NCBI GenBank assembly: GCA_964584245.1
Contig: CAZOZK010000025.1
Span: forward strand, 1 to 13,022
Direction: 5' to 3'
Origin: CAZOZK01 sp964584245
GTDB lineage: Bacteria; Patescibacteriota; Microgenomatia; UBA1400; PJMF01
Length of the DNA stretch: 13,022 nucleotides
Position numbers and translations under genes: made by a program. Shown here in pieces: positions 6,270 through 13,022 of this stretch; the first letter of the stretch is position 1; every line of letters begins with the position of its first letter. The notes beneath the pieces were generated by a model, which saw only the letters and a program-made list of their open reading frames with translations, was not told the DNA's origin and did not search any database.

Positions 6270-6848
6270 CTATGGTAAGCAGATTAAATCTTCACCAGCG
6301 TCTACACAAGCGTCTCTGCCACCAATTGATAAATCAGCAGGAGTGGTGCCATCTGTACAGTTGCGCTCTGCCTCAAGTTTGAAAGCTTGAGAGGTTGGTT
6401 CGAAACAAGCATACATAGTTTCATTTGATCCAACTGCTTTGCCAATATATAACATATCATCATTCTCAAGACGGTTAGTGAAACCTTCTTTGACTTCTGC
6501 GGTTGTCACTAATCGATCTAACCATCCCCAGTTATTGGTTGGGATATGCGTAAATGCTTCAGTGTACTCGACAGCAGTTGCGGTGTAAGTTGCATCTTCA
6601 CTGTCAAGATTCCATGGATAGACTTCGTGAATTGCGAAAAAGCGGTCGACTGCGTTAATCAATTGAGCGGCGTCTGAACGAGTTCGAGTATCTCGACCTT
6701 TGTTGATTTGTTCAATTGGATTGATAGATGACAAAACGGCAACAGCGAGCACACCAATAACTGCGATAACCACCAATAATTCAATCATGGTAAAACCACT
6801 TTGGGTAGAAAATCGAATAATTAGGGAAGAAAGGCGCTTTTTCAACAT
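6270..6848 (-). CDS. Probable major type IV pilin
   Basis: A 192-residue prepilin with an 18-residue leader ending Gln-Ser-Gly, followed by FTMIELLVVIAVIGVLAVAV. Gly at -1 and Glu at +5 are present. The helix continues with 'NPIEQINKGRDTRTRSDA' and 'LINAVDRFFA', a pattern I recall from pilins of CPR bacteria. The C-terminal half has four cysteines (148, 164, 181, 190), which could form a D-region-like disulfide loop. It lies between pilC and pilD (19 and 12 bp gaps), the usual place for the main subunit, and is the longest of the minus-strand GspG/PilA-type pilins here. Calling it the major subunit is inferred from position and size; expression data would be needed to exclude the genes at 3541 and 4012. 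No clear Shine-Dalgarno site precedes the ATG. Confidence 0.88.
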   Translation of the reverse strand: MLKKRLSSLIIRFSTQSGFTMIELLVVIAVIGVLAVAVLSSINPIEQINKGRDTRTRSDAAQLINAVDRFFAIHEVYPWNLDSEDATYTATAVEYTEAFTHIPTNNWGWLDRLVTTAEVKEGFTNRLENDDMLYIGKAVGSNETMYACFEPTSQAFKLEAERNCTDGTTPADLSIGGRDACVDAGEDLICLP

Positions 6849-6867
6849 ATCTTACAGCTTACACTAC

Positions 6868-8070
6868 TTAAAATTGGCTCGTCAAGTCATAAATAGGCAT
6901 AATAATTGCTATAACCATAACACCCACCCCCAAACCAAGCACAATCATAATCATTGGCTCCATTGCGGTGGTCAGATTTTTGACAGCCTGCTCACTTTCA
7001 CTTTGAAAGTACACAGCCAGTTTCATGAGCACTTCATCTAACTTTCCCGTTTCTTCTCCAACCGAGATCATTTGGATTAAAATTTGAGGAAATAAATCGA
7101 CATTGTTGATAGCTTGACCCAGAGGCACACCTTTTTCGATTTTTTTGCGCACGCCATCGAGTTCCTCGCGGTAGAGGAGTGAAGAAATTGCGTCACTTGC
7201 TACTTCGAGTGCTTGGAGTAATGAGATACCGGCGGTTAAAAGCAAAGAAAGAGTTCTGGCAAACTCAGTCATTATTATTTTTTGTTTGAGTTTGCCATAC
7301 AACGGAATTTTGAGCACAAACGCGCTCAATGCCCGTTGACCAGGTTTGGTTTTTACCCATGTTCGAAAACCTGCGCCGGCTACCACCAAAAATCCAAGCA
7401 ACACCCACCAGTAGCCAATAAATAAATCGGATGCATCAATGAGTAACTGCGTCACAAATGGTAATTCGGCGCCAAAATCGTCATACATTTCGGTCAATTG
7501 CGGAATGACAAATACCATCATAATTACTGCCACCACCAGCAGCGCAGAAATAACAATTCCTGGATAAATCAAAGCGCCTTGAGTTTTGCCCTTAAATTCC
7601 TTGCTTTTTTCCAGATTATCGGCCAAACGAGCCAGCATTTCGTCGAGCACACCAGCAGTTTCTCCGGCTTTGACCAACTGCACATAAATACGAGGGAATT
7701 GTTTCGGATGATTCTCAAGCGCCTTGGCAAACGTGGCACCGCCTTCAACCTCACGCATAATATCTTCAATCAGCGCCACCATAGCTGGCTTGCCTTGTTG
7801 ATGCAAAATATGCAACGCCTCGGTGAGCGAAAGTCCAGCGGTGACCATGGTTGAAAGTTGGCGCGTAAAATTAACAATATCATCTTGTGCCACACCTTGA
7901 AGTTGCTTGTTGATCGTGCCTAAAAGCGATTCACCTTGGCGGGTGATCGAAATAACTACCAGCTGGCGAGAACGCAAAATACTCGAGGCTTGGTGGACAT
8001 CCTTGGCCTCAACTTTACCCTTCACCGTTTCAGCGTGCTCGTTTTTGGCTTTGTAAGTGAAAAATGGCAT
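6868..8070 (-). CDS. pilC: Type IV pilus inner-membrane platform protein
   Basis: A 400-residue GspF/PilC-family protein, the membrane core that couples the ATPases to pilin extraction. It begins 'MPFFTYKAKN', a typical PilC start. Two T2SSF repeats are visible. The first covers about residues 65-190, with 'FTRQLSTMVTAGLSLTEAL' and 'KAGETAGVLDEML'. The second covers about 268-392, with 'FARTLSLLLTAGISLLQAL' and 'SVGEETGKLDEVL'. Transmembrane segments lie at about 168-190, 215-236 and 369-392. Length equals the usual 400 or so residues. It starts 9 bp after pilT stops. Nothing is missing. Confidence 0.97.
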   Translation of the reverse strand: MPFFTYKAKNEHAETVKGKVEAKDVHQASSILRSRQLVVISITRQGESLLGTINKQLQGVAQDDIVNFTRQLSTMVTAGLSLTEALHILHQQGKPAMVALIEDIMREVEGGATFAKALENHPKQFPRIYVQLVKAGETAGVLDEMLARLADNLEKSKEFKGKTQGALIYPGIVISALLVVAVIMMVFVIPQLTEMYDDFGAELPFVTQLLIDASDLFIGYWWVLLGFLVVAGAGFRTWVKTKPGQRALSAFVLKIPLYGKLKQKIIMTEFARTLSLLLTAGISLLQALEVASDAISSLLYREELDGVRKKIEKGVPLGQAINNVDLFPQILIQMISVGEETGKLDEVLMKLAVYFQSESEQAVKNLTTAMEPMIMIVLGLGVGVMVIAIIMPIYDLTSQF

Positions 8071-8079
8071 AGTGTGCGG

Positions 8080-9150
8080 TTATGATTTTCCTAACAATCG
8101 AGATAAAACATCTCGGCGAATTGCAAACTCCTCGGCTTTTTCTAACGTTACCAGACCTTGTTGGACCAATTGAGCCAAGTGCATCTCGAGCAACTGCATG
8201 CCTTCTCCTTGAGCAGTTTGGATTGAGTTATCAATTTGGAAGGTTTTGCCCTCACGGATCAAGTTTTTGATTGCTGAGTTCGCGATCATAATCTCGGTTG
8301 CGGCTACGCGACCACCACCAACCTTGGGTAGCAGGCGCTGAGACACCACAGCTCGCACCGTTGCAGCAAGCTGCTGGCGAATTTGATTTTGCTGACTGGC
8401 AGGAAAAACGTCAATAATACGATCGATAGTTTGTGAAGCAGAAAAGGTATGGAGCGTCCCAAAAACCAAATGTCCTGTTTCGGCGACCGTGAGCGCAGCC
8501 GCAATTGTCTCGTGATCACGCATCTCACCAACCAAGACAATATCTGGATCTTCACGGAGCGAAGAGCGTAGCGCGACTTCCCAACCTTGCGTGTCATTGT
8601 TAATTTCCCGTTGCGAAATAATACTTTTTTTAGGTTGATACACAAACTCAATTGGATCCTCAATGGTCAGAATATGGTCCGATTGGTGCGTGTTGATCTC
8701 ATCAATCATGGCCGCGAGGGTGGTGGATTTACCTTCACCTGTTGGACCGGTCACCAAAATGAGTCCCTGTTTTTGTTTGATGAGTTCATGAAAAATGGGC
8801 GGTAGCGAGAGCTCTTCGATTGTCTTGATGTGAGAAGGAATCAAACGAAGTGAAGCAGCTAGCTTACCTTGTTGATGATAGACGTTGACGCGGAATCTAC
8901 CCGCATCTTTATATTGATACCCAAAGTCAAGCTCTTTGTTAAACAGTACATACTCTTTTTGCTCGGCAGTCATGATCGGGAACAGGAGGGCTTCCAAGTG
9001 CTGCTGTTGCAGAACAGGGCTGTCTGGAATTGGCTGCAACACCCCATCTTGGCGAAGATGTGGTTGAATGCCAGTAATCAAATGGATATCAGAACCTGCT
9101 TGGTCGACCGCCATTTGTAAAATTGTGTGAATGTTCATAGTTGATTTCAT
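8080..9150 (-). CDS. pilT: Type IV pilus retraction-type ATPase
   Basis: A 356-residue hexameric AAA-like motor of the PilT family, which depolymerises the pilus and powers twitching, adhesion pull-back or DNA uptake. The N-terminal PAS-like part has 'SDIHLITGIQPHLRQDG'. The Walker A motif is GPTGEGKSTT at 135-144, with Glu where Ser is usual. The Walker B region is 'DPDIVLVGEMRD' at 201-212, and the His box is 'TGHLVFGTLHT' at 225-235. The C-terminus keeps 'FAIRRDVLSRLL', close to the AIRNLIRE-type motif in place but not identical. Length is normal. The gene starts 6 bp after pilB. ATG at 9138 is an alternative start, four codons further in. A PilB-PilT pair implies dynamic extension and retraction. 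A PilU-like role is possible but only one such gene is seen here. Confidence 0.95.
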   Translation of the reverse strand: MKSTMNIHTILQMAVDQAGSDIHLITGIQPHLRQDGVLQPIPDSPVLQQQHLEALLFPIMTAEQKEYVLFNKELDFGYQYKDAGRFRVNVYHQQGKLAASLRLIPSHIKTIEELSLPPIFHELIKQKQGLILVTGPTGEGKSTTLAAMIDEINTHQSDHILTIEDPIEFVYQPKKSIISQREINNDTQGWEVALRSSLREDPDIVLVGEMRDHETIAAALTVAETGHLVFGTLHTFSASQTIDRIIDVFPASQQNQIRQQLAATVRAVVSQRLLPKVGGGRVAATEIMIANSAIKNLIREGKTFQIDNSIQTAQGEGMQLLEMHLAQLVQQGLVTLEKAEEFAIRRDVLSRLLGKS

Positions 9151-9156
9151 TGTGGT

Positions 9157-10929
9157 CTAAATTTCAGCCACACGCAAGACTTCCTCAATAGTTGTTAATC
9201 CTTCGAGCGCTTTCAAGTACCCATCTTGCTTCATCAGCAACATTCCTTGCTGCACCGCAACTTTTTCGAGTTCGTTGACGGGAGTATTACTCAAAATTAG
9301 CTTGCGAATTTCATCACTAATTGGCATGACTTCATAGATACCAATACGACCTTTGTACTCGGGCTCGGTGGCGGGTCGATTTGCTGATGGGCGATAGAGC
9401 TTAATCTCGTTTGGATTTTTATTATTTTGCTTGCACCAGGTGTCAAAATAGAGTCCTAACACCTTTTTGATGTCCTCGAGTACGGCTGGCTCTGGTGTGT
9501 ATTCTTCTTTGTAATCAGGGTGTAATAAACGAATGATACGCTGAGCCATAGTGAGCGTCATAGAAGAAGCCAACAAAAATGGCTCCGCTCCCATATCAAT
9601 CATACGTGGCAACGCGCCAGCTGCAGAGGAGGTATGCAATGTAGAAAACACTAAATGACCAGTAAGCGATGCTTGCACCGCAAGTTCAACAGTTTCGCCG
9701 TCACGGATTTCTCCCACCATGATGATGTTGGGATCCTGACGCAAAAATGAGCGCAATCCTGAAGCAAAGGTAAGGCCTGCCTGTGGGTTAGTCTGCACTT
9801 GATTCACGCCGGGCATTTGGTACTCGACTGGATCCTCAAGTGTCATGATGTTCACTTTGTTGGTGTTCACCTGATGCAAAATAGAGTAGAGGGTAGTGGT
9901 TTTTCCCGATCCCGTTGGACCAGTCACTAAAACAATGCCGTGTGGAACTTTGATTGCATCTTGTAGGCGACGCAGTCCCATGCCACGCATTCCTAGCTCT
10001 TCTAGAGCGGGGACTGTGTCGTTCTTGCGCAGCAAACGCATCACGATTTTCTCGCCATGAATAGTTGGCAGGGTAGAGATACGCAAGTCAACTTCTTGAC
10101 CATCCGCAATAAAATTAAAGCGGCCATCTTGAGGTATGCGTTTCTCGTCAATCTTCAAGTGAGCCAAAATTTTGATACGTGACACAACGGCGTCATGAAC
10201 TGAAGGTGGCAAAATAAGCTTCTCGTTTAAAATACCATCAATACGATACCGGACACGGGTTCGCAACTCTTGGGGTTCGATATGCACGTCGGAAGCTCGC
10301 GCCTTCATGGCGAAGGAGAGAATTGTCTCGACGATTTTTGCAATTGGAGCTTGGCGGAGCACTTGGCCTGTGAGCTGGGATAGATCTTGAGCGGCCTTCT
10401 TTTCGTCGGCGGCTTGAGATGTCTCTTCTAGTGCCTCGGTCACCTCGCTCGACAAACTCTGCGCATATTTCTCGGCAATCACTCGTTCGATTTCAGAAGG
10501 AGTAGCGTAGTGGGCAGTGATTCGATAGCCAGTCTTTTGCTGAGCAAAATCAATGGCAGCCAAATCGAGAGGATCGCGCATGGCCACAGACAGAGTGTTT
10601 GTGGATTTGTTGATCGCAAACGGGAACATTTCGTAGCGGCGAGCGACACTCTCAGGCAAAAGCGTCAGAGCTTCTGGTGAGACACCAATATCGGCAATCT
10701 TGACAAAAGGAACTAAGTTGGCCTCTGCTTTAGCTTGGGTCAAAGCTTCCTCGGTCACCCATTTTTTTTCTTCAATAATTTCTTCGACCTTGCGAGCGCT
10801 GTTCATTGCATCAAGTAGAATTTGATTCACTTGATCCTCAGTCAATACTTTCGAATTAACGAGAACTTGCAACAATGGAGAATTGTATGAAGATTGGGCA
10901 GCTTGCATGGTATTATTTTGTGTATACAT
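9157..10929 (-). CDS. pilB: Type IV pilus assembly ATPase
   Basis: A 590-residue GspE/PilB-family ATPase that drives pilus extension. An MshEN/T2SSE N-terminal domain spans about residues 18-150 ('LLPESVARRYEMFPFAI'). The motor follows, with 'ASDVHIEP', the Arg-finger region 'VRYRIDG', Walker A GPTGSGKTT at 337-345, 'EDPVEYQ', the Walker B region 'DPNIIMVGEIRD' at 399-410 and 'TGHLVFSTLHT'. The zinc-binding tetracysteine found in most PilB/GspE proteins is absent: 'LLHPDYKE' (468-475) and 'LYRPSANRPATEPEYKGR' (from 511) hold no Cys-x2-Cys. The start is uncertain: ATG at 10929 keeps 51 bp to the divergent gene, ATG at 10974 would add 15 residues, ATG at 10908 would remove 7, and none has a Shine-Dalgarno site. 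It is the first gene of the operon. Confidence 0.95.
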   Translation of the reverse strand: MYTQNNTMQAAQSSYNSPLLQVLVNSKVLTEDQVNQILLDAMNSARKVEEIIEEKKWVTEEALTQAKAEANLVPFVKIADIGVSPEALTLLPESVARRYEMFPFAINKSTNTLSVAMRDPLDLAAIDFAQQKTGYRITAHYATPSEIERVIAEKYAQSLSSEVTEALEETSQAADEKKAAQDLSQLTGQVLRQAPIAKIVETILSFAMKARASDVHIEPQELRTRVRYRIDGILNEKLILPPSVHDAVVSRIKILAHLKIDEKRIPQDGRFNFIADGQEVDLRISTLPTIHGEKIVMRLLRKNDTVPALEELGMRGMGLRRLQDAIKVPHGIVLVTGPTGSGKTTTLYSILHQVNTNKVNIMTLEDPVEYQMPGVNQVQTNPQAGLTFASGLRSFLRQDPNIIMVGEIRDGETVELAVQASLTGHLVFSTLHTSSAAGALPRMIDMGAEPFLLASSMTLTMAQRIIRLLHPDYKEEYTPEPAVLEDIKKVLGLYFDTWCKQNNKNPNEIKLYRPSANRPATEPEYKGRIGIYEVMPISDEIRKLILSNTPVNELEKVAVQQGMLLMKQDGYLKALEGLTTIEEVLRVAEI

Positions 10930-10980
10930 GATGACACAAGCGAGCTTACTCGACAAGGTATAAGACCTCATCAAACGATT
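10930..10980. promoter_or_regulatory. Divergent promoter region between pilB and the delta'-like gene
   Basis: Fifty-one bases separate the two chosen starts. On the plus strand TATAAG at 10959-10964 is a fair -10 element 17 bases before the delta' ATG; no good -35 lies at the right distance. On the minus strand TTATAC at 10963-10958 could serve pilB, again without a clear -35. The two would overlap, so the genes might compete for polymerase. If pilB starts at 10974 the region shrinks to 6 bases and its promoter would lie inside the other gene. Confidence 0.3.
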
Positions 10981-11748
10981 ATGACTCCAGTACTTATCAG
11001 CCCAGGAATGCCAGGAACCAGTTCAGGTGATAGTTCGGTTATTGGATCAGGTATTGAATCAGCGGAAGCTCTCCACGAGGCAATGTTGCGAACGTGGCAG
11101 GACCAAACTCCAGAATGGAAACATATTACCTTGCCGCATCCTGATATTTTTTTTGTTGGTGATTCCCAACAAGCACCCTCAATCGCACAAATCAGGCTTT
11201 TTTCACAAGAGCTGAGATACCCACCCCACCAATTACCCCAGAAATTGTTTGTTATCTGGAGACTCGACGAAGCATCGATTCCAGCCCAAAACGCGTTACT
11301 CAAGGATTTAGAAGAACCACCCGCGTACGCCCATCTTGTCATAACCGCGACACAGCGGGCTCGCATTTTGCCAACAATCCACTCACGAACTCAGGCATTC
11401 ACAGCGCAAATTGACAATCGCGTGGGCAATCAAATGGACACTCAAAACGATCAACCCGACCAATCAACAGACATCGTTCAATTCTGCGACCCAAGATTTT
11501 GGCAGAAGCAAAAAATCAGTGAACTCATAACCCTGGCAGCAAAATATTCGCAGCGAGAAACGGCAATTCCATTGGTGTACGGGTGGATTCAAACGGTCCT
11601 CAAACAACCAACCTATCCCACACCACAACTACGAGAAATGCTGGAGATTTTGCAAGAAGCACATCTGGCGCTCCAGGCTAATGCAAATGTGCCGCTGGCA
11701 CTCGAAACTTGCTTTTTTAGATTACATACAGTACAAAATATGGTATAA
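10981..11748 (+). CDS. holB: DNA polymerase III delta' subunit-like protein (degenerate AAA+)
   Basis: A 255-residue protein of the clamp-loader delta'/DnaX family. Recognition rests on 'SIAQIRLFSQELRYPP' at 67-82, 'KLFVIWRLDEASIPAQNALL' at 88-107 continuing into KDLEEPP, and 'ILPTIHSRTQAF' at 129-140. These match the family pattern in which a QNALLK-LEEPP box is followed by an LPTI-SR box. The N-terminus has no usable Walker A (only 'LISPGMPGTSSGDSS'), as expected of a subunit that does not hydrolyse ATP, and no zinc cysteines. The usual SRC motif reads SRT. It is shorter than a typical delta' of about 300-330 residues. The frame stays open back to 10894, but ATG at 10981 is chosen because the extension runs into pilB. 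It lies 27 bp upstream of the topoisomerase gene, in a replication context that fits. Confidence 0.8.
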   Translation: MTPVLISPGMPGTSSGDSSVIGSGIESAEALHEAMLRTWQDQTPEWKHITLPHPDIFFVGDSQQAPSIAQIRLFSQELRYPPHQLPQKLFVIWRLDEASIPAQNALLKDLEEPPAYAHLVITATQRARILPTIHSRTQAFTAQIDNRVGNQMDTQNDQPDQSTDIVQFCDPRFWQKQKISELITLAAKYSQRETAIPLVYGWIQTVLKQPTYPTPQLREMLEILQEAHLALQANANVPLALETCFFRLHTVQNMV

Positions 11749-11749
11749 C
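11721..11749 (+). promoter_or_regulatory. Candidate extended -10 promoter for the topoisomerase B gene
   Basis: ATTACA at 11721-11726 matches the -35 consensus at four of six positions. After a 17-base spacer, TATAAC at 11744-11749 matches the -10 at five of six, and TGG just before it (11741-11743) makes an extended -10. Transcription would begin near 11756, giving a leader of about 20 bases before the ATG at 11776. The -10 covers the stop codon of the upstream gene and sits in the inverted repeat ATGGT/ACCAT (11740-11752). Confidence 0.42.
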
Positions 11750-11775
11750 CATGTGCCTACACATTATTTCAAACT

Positions 11776-13022
11776 ATGACAAAACTCGACACACATTACC
11801 AAGCCTCTGAAATCAAAGTTCTCGAGGGATTGGAGCCAGTTCGCAAGCGACCAGGTATGTATATCGGGTCTACTGATAGCAAAGGACTGCACCATTTGGC
11901 CAAAGAAGTTCTGGATAATGCTGTTGACGAAGCAATTGCTGGATACGGCAAACGAATTCAGTTGTTCAGAAAGAAAATCACCGACGCTCAAAAGGCGATG
12001 GTGCCCAATGGTGAAGCTATTTTGGGCGAACAAATGATCACCGTTATCGATAATGGACGCGGAATTCCAGTTGATATGCATGAATCAGGCGTATCTGCAC
12101 TGCAAGTGGTTATGACCAAGCTGCACGCTGGAGGAAAATTTGAGGAAACGGCCTACCAAGCTTCTGGAGGATTGCACGGAGTCGGAGCATCTGCGGTGAA
12201 CGCACTTTCCGGATTGACCCAAGTGCTTGTGAAACGCGACAAAATGTACTACTACCAAGCGTACTCACAAGGCATTCCACTACTCGAGGTAAAAGAAATC
12301 AAAGAATCAGAAGCGCTCAAATTGTTTCCAGATATATCAAAAGGTTTTACAACAAATCAAACTGGTACAGCCGTTTCATTTGTGCCAGATCCTACAATTT
12401 TCTCGACAACCACATTTAGCCCACGTATTTTGACCGATGTGGTCAAGGACCGCGCTTATCTCATGGCAGGACTCTATTTTGAACTCCATGATGAGTACGA
12501 TGGCACCGAAAAACACTATTATTTTGAAGGTGGTATCCGCTCATTAGTCACGCATTTAAACATGCATAAAAAGCCGCTGCATGATGTGTTTTACACAAAT
12601 GGAGTCTGGACTGATGAGAACACCGGCAAAAAAATTGGCGTTGAACTTGCTCTCCAATACAACGATACTTACACAGAATTACTCGAGTCGTACGTAAACG
12701 TTATCCATACACCAGATGGGGGAGCGCACGTTAATGGATTCCGTATGGGACTTGGACGTTTGGTCCGAGATTATGCCGATAAAAATGGCTTGCTCAAAGA
12801 AAAAGAAGCCTTTACCGCAGAAGATCTGCGCGAGGGATTGGCTGCCGTTATTTTTGTCAAAATGCCTGCAAATGACCTTCAATTTGAGTCACAAACAAAA
12901 TCAAAACTAAATAACTCTGAAGCACAATCAGCTGTGTACCAAGTGTTTAAAGATAGTTTTGAGACGTTTTTGGAGGAAAATCCAAAAGTTGGAAAAATTA
13001 TTGTAGATAAAGTCATGTTAGC
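11776..13022 (+). CDS. gyrB: DNA gyrase/topoisomerase IV subunit B, N-terminal part, cut by window end
   Basis: The first 415 residues of a type IIA topoisomerase B subunit, without stop because the window ends. The GHKL ATPase domain has 'VLEGLEPVRKRPGMYIGSTD' at 15-34, 'EVLDNAVDEA' at 44-53 with the catalytic Glu44 and the Mg-binding Asn48, 'DNGRGIP' at 92-98 and 'GGLHGVGAS' at 131-139. The transducer follows, with 'GTAVSFVPDPTIFS' at 197-210 and the conserved Gln-Thr-Lys at 373-375. TOPRIM lies beyond the window. All catalytic residues are intact. The stretch between residues 62 and 91 is about 10-13 residues longer than usual. GyrB and ParE cannot be separated from this half; phrases typical of each are present, so the symbol is provisional. 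It starts 27 bp after the delta'-like gene. No Shine-Dalgarno site is visible. Confidence 0.92.
   Translation, partial: MTKLDTHYQASEIKVLEGLEPVRKRPGMYIGSTDSKGLHHLAKEVLDNAVDEAIAGYGKRIQLFRKKITDAQKAMVPNGEAILGEQMITVIDNGRGIPVDMHESGVSALQVVMTKLHAGGKFEETAYQASGGLHGVGASAVNALSGLTQVLVKRDKMYYYQAYSQGIPLLEVKEIKESEALKLFPDISKGFTTNQTGTAVSFVPDPTIFSTTTFSPRILTDVVKDRAYLMAGLYFELHDEYDGTEKHYYFEGGIRSLVTHLNMHKKPLHDVFYTNGVWTDENTGKKIGVELALQYNDTYTELLESYVNVIHTPDGGAHVNGFRMGLGRLVRDYADKNGLLKEKEAFTAEDLREGLAAVIFVKMPANDLQFESQTKSKLNNSEAQSAVYQVFKDSFETFLEENPKVGKIIVDKVML

Noticed and set aside
10894..10980. Upstream extension of the delta'-like gene to an ATG at 10894
   Set aside because: It would overlap the pilB start region and adds residues without family similarity; ATG at 10981 is the better start.

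Overview
This window looks like chromosomal DNA from a bacterium of the candidate phyla radiation (Patescibacteria). That is an inference. It rests on the compact type IV pilus (T4P) cluster with many small pseudopilins and no outer-membrane secretin, on the pilin type (a 'NPIEQINKGRDTRTRSDA'-like N-terminal helix), on a secreted protein whose C-terminus resembles ones I recall from such genomes, and on the near absence of Shine-Dalgarno sites. TGA is used as a stop (pilD), so the standard bacterial code fits.

Layout. (1) 72-2448, plus strand: a cysteine-rich secreted repeat protein, then, after 1 bp, a PilV/GspI-like minor prepilin. (2) 2465-10929, minus strand, read from right to left: pilB (assembly ATPase), pilT (retraction-type ATPase), pilC (inner-membrane platform), a probable major pilin, pilD (prepilin peptidase), a membrane-anchored PKD-domain protein that overlaps pilD by 4 bp, and four more prepilin-like genes. 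Gaps are 6-42 bp, so this is probably one operon. The two blocks converge with a 16-bp gap. (3) 10981-13022, plus strand, divergent from pilB: a DNA polymerase III delta'-like protein, then the start of a type IIA topoisomerase B subunit (GyrB/ParE) that runs off the right end.

How it works together. PilD cleaves the leaders of six prepilins. PilC and PilB polymerise the fibre and PilT probably retracts it. The minor pilins GspH-, PilW/GspJ- and PilV/GspI-like are the kind that form an initiation or tip complex. The two unusual extracytoplasmic proteins, the 624-residue cysteine-repeat protein and the PKD protein, are the best candidates for lineage-specific functions such as a tip adhesin or host-contact factor and a periplasmic assembly or anchoring factor. 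No pilM/N/O/P/Q genes are present in the window.

There is no gene-free stretch longer than 300 bases. I see no tRNA, rRNA, CRISPR array, insertion sequence or phage gene. The most noteworthy points are the cysteine-repeat protein linked to the pilus, the PKD protein coupled to pilD, the loss of the zinc tetracysteine in PilB, and poly-A tracts just before the cleavage sites of two prepilins.
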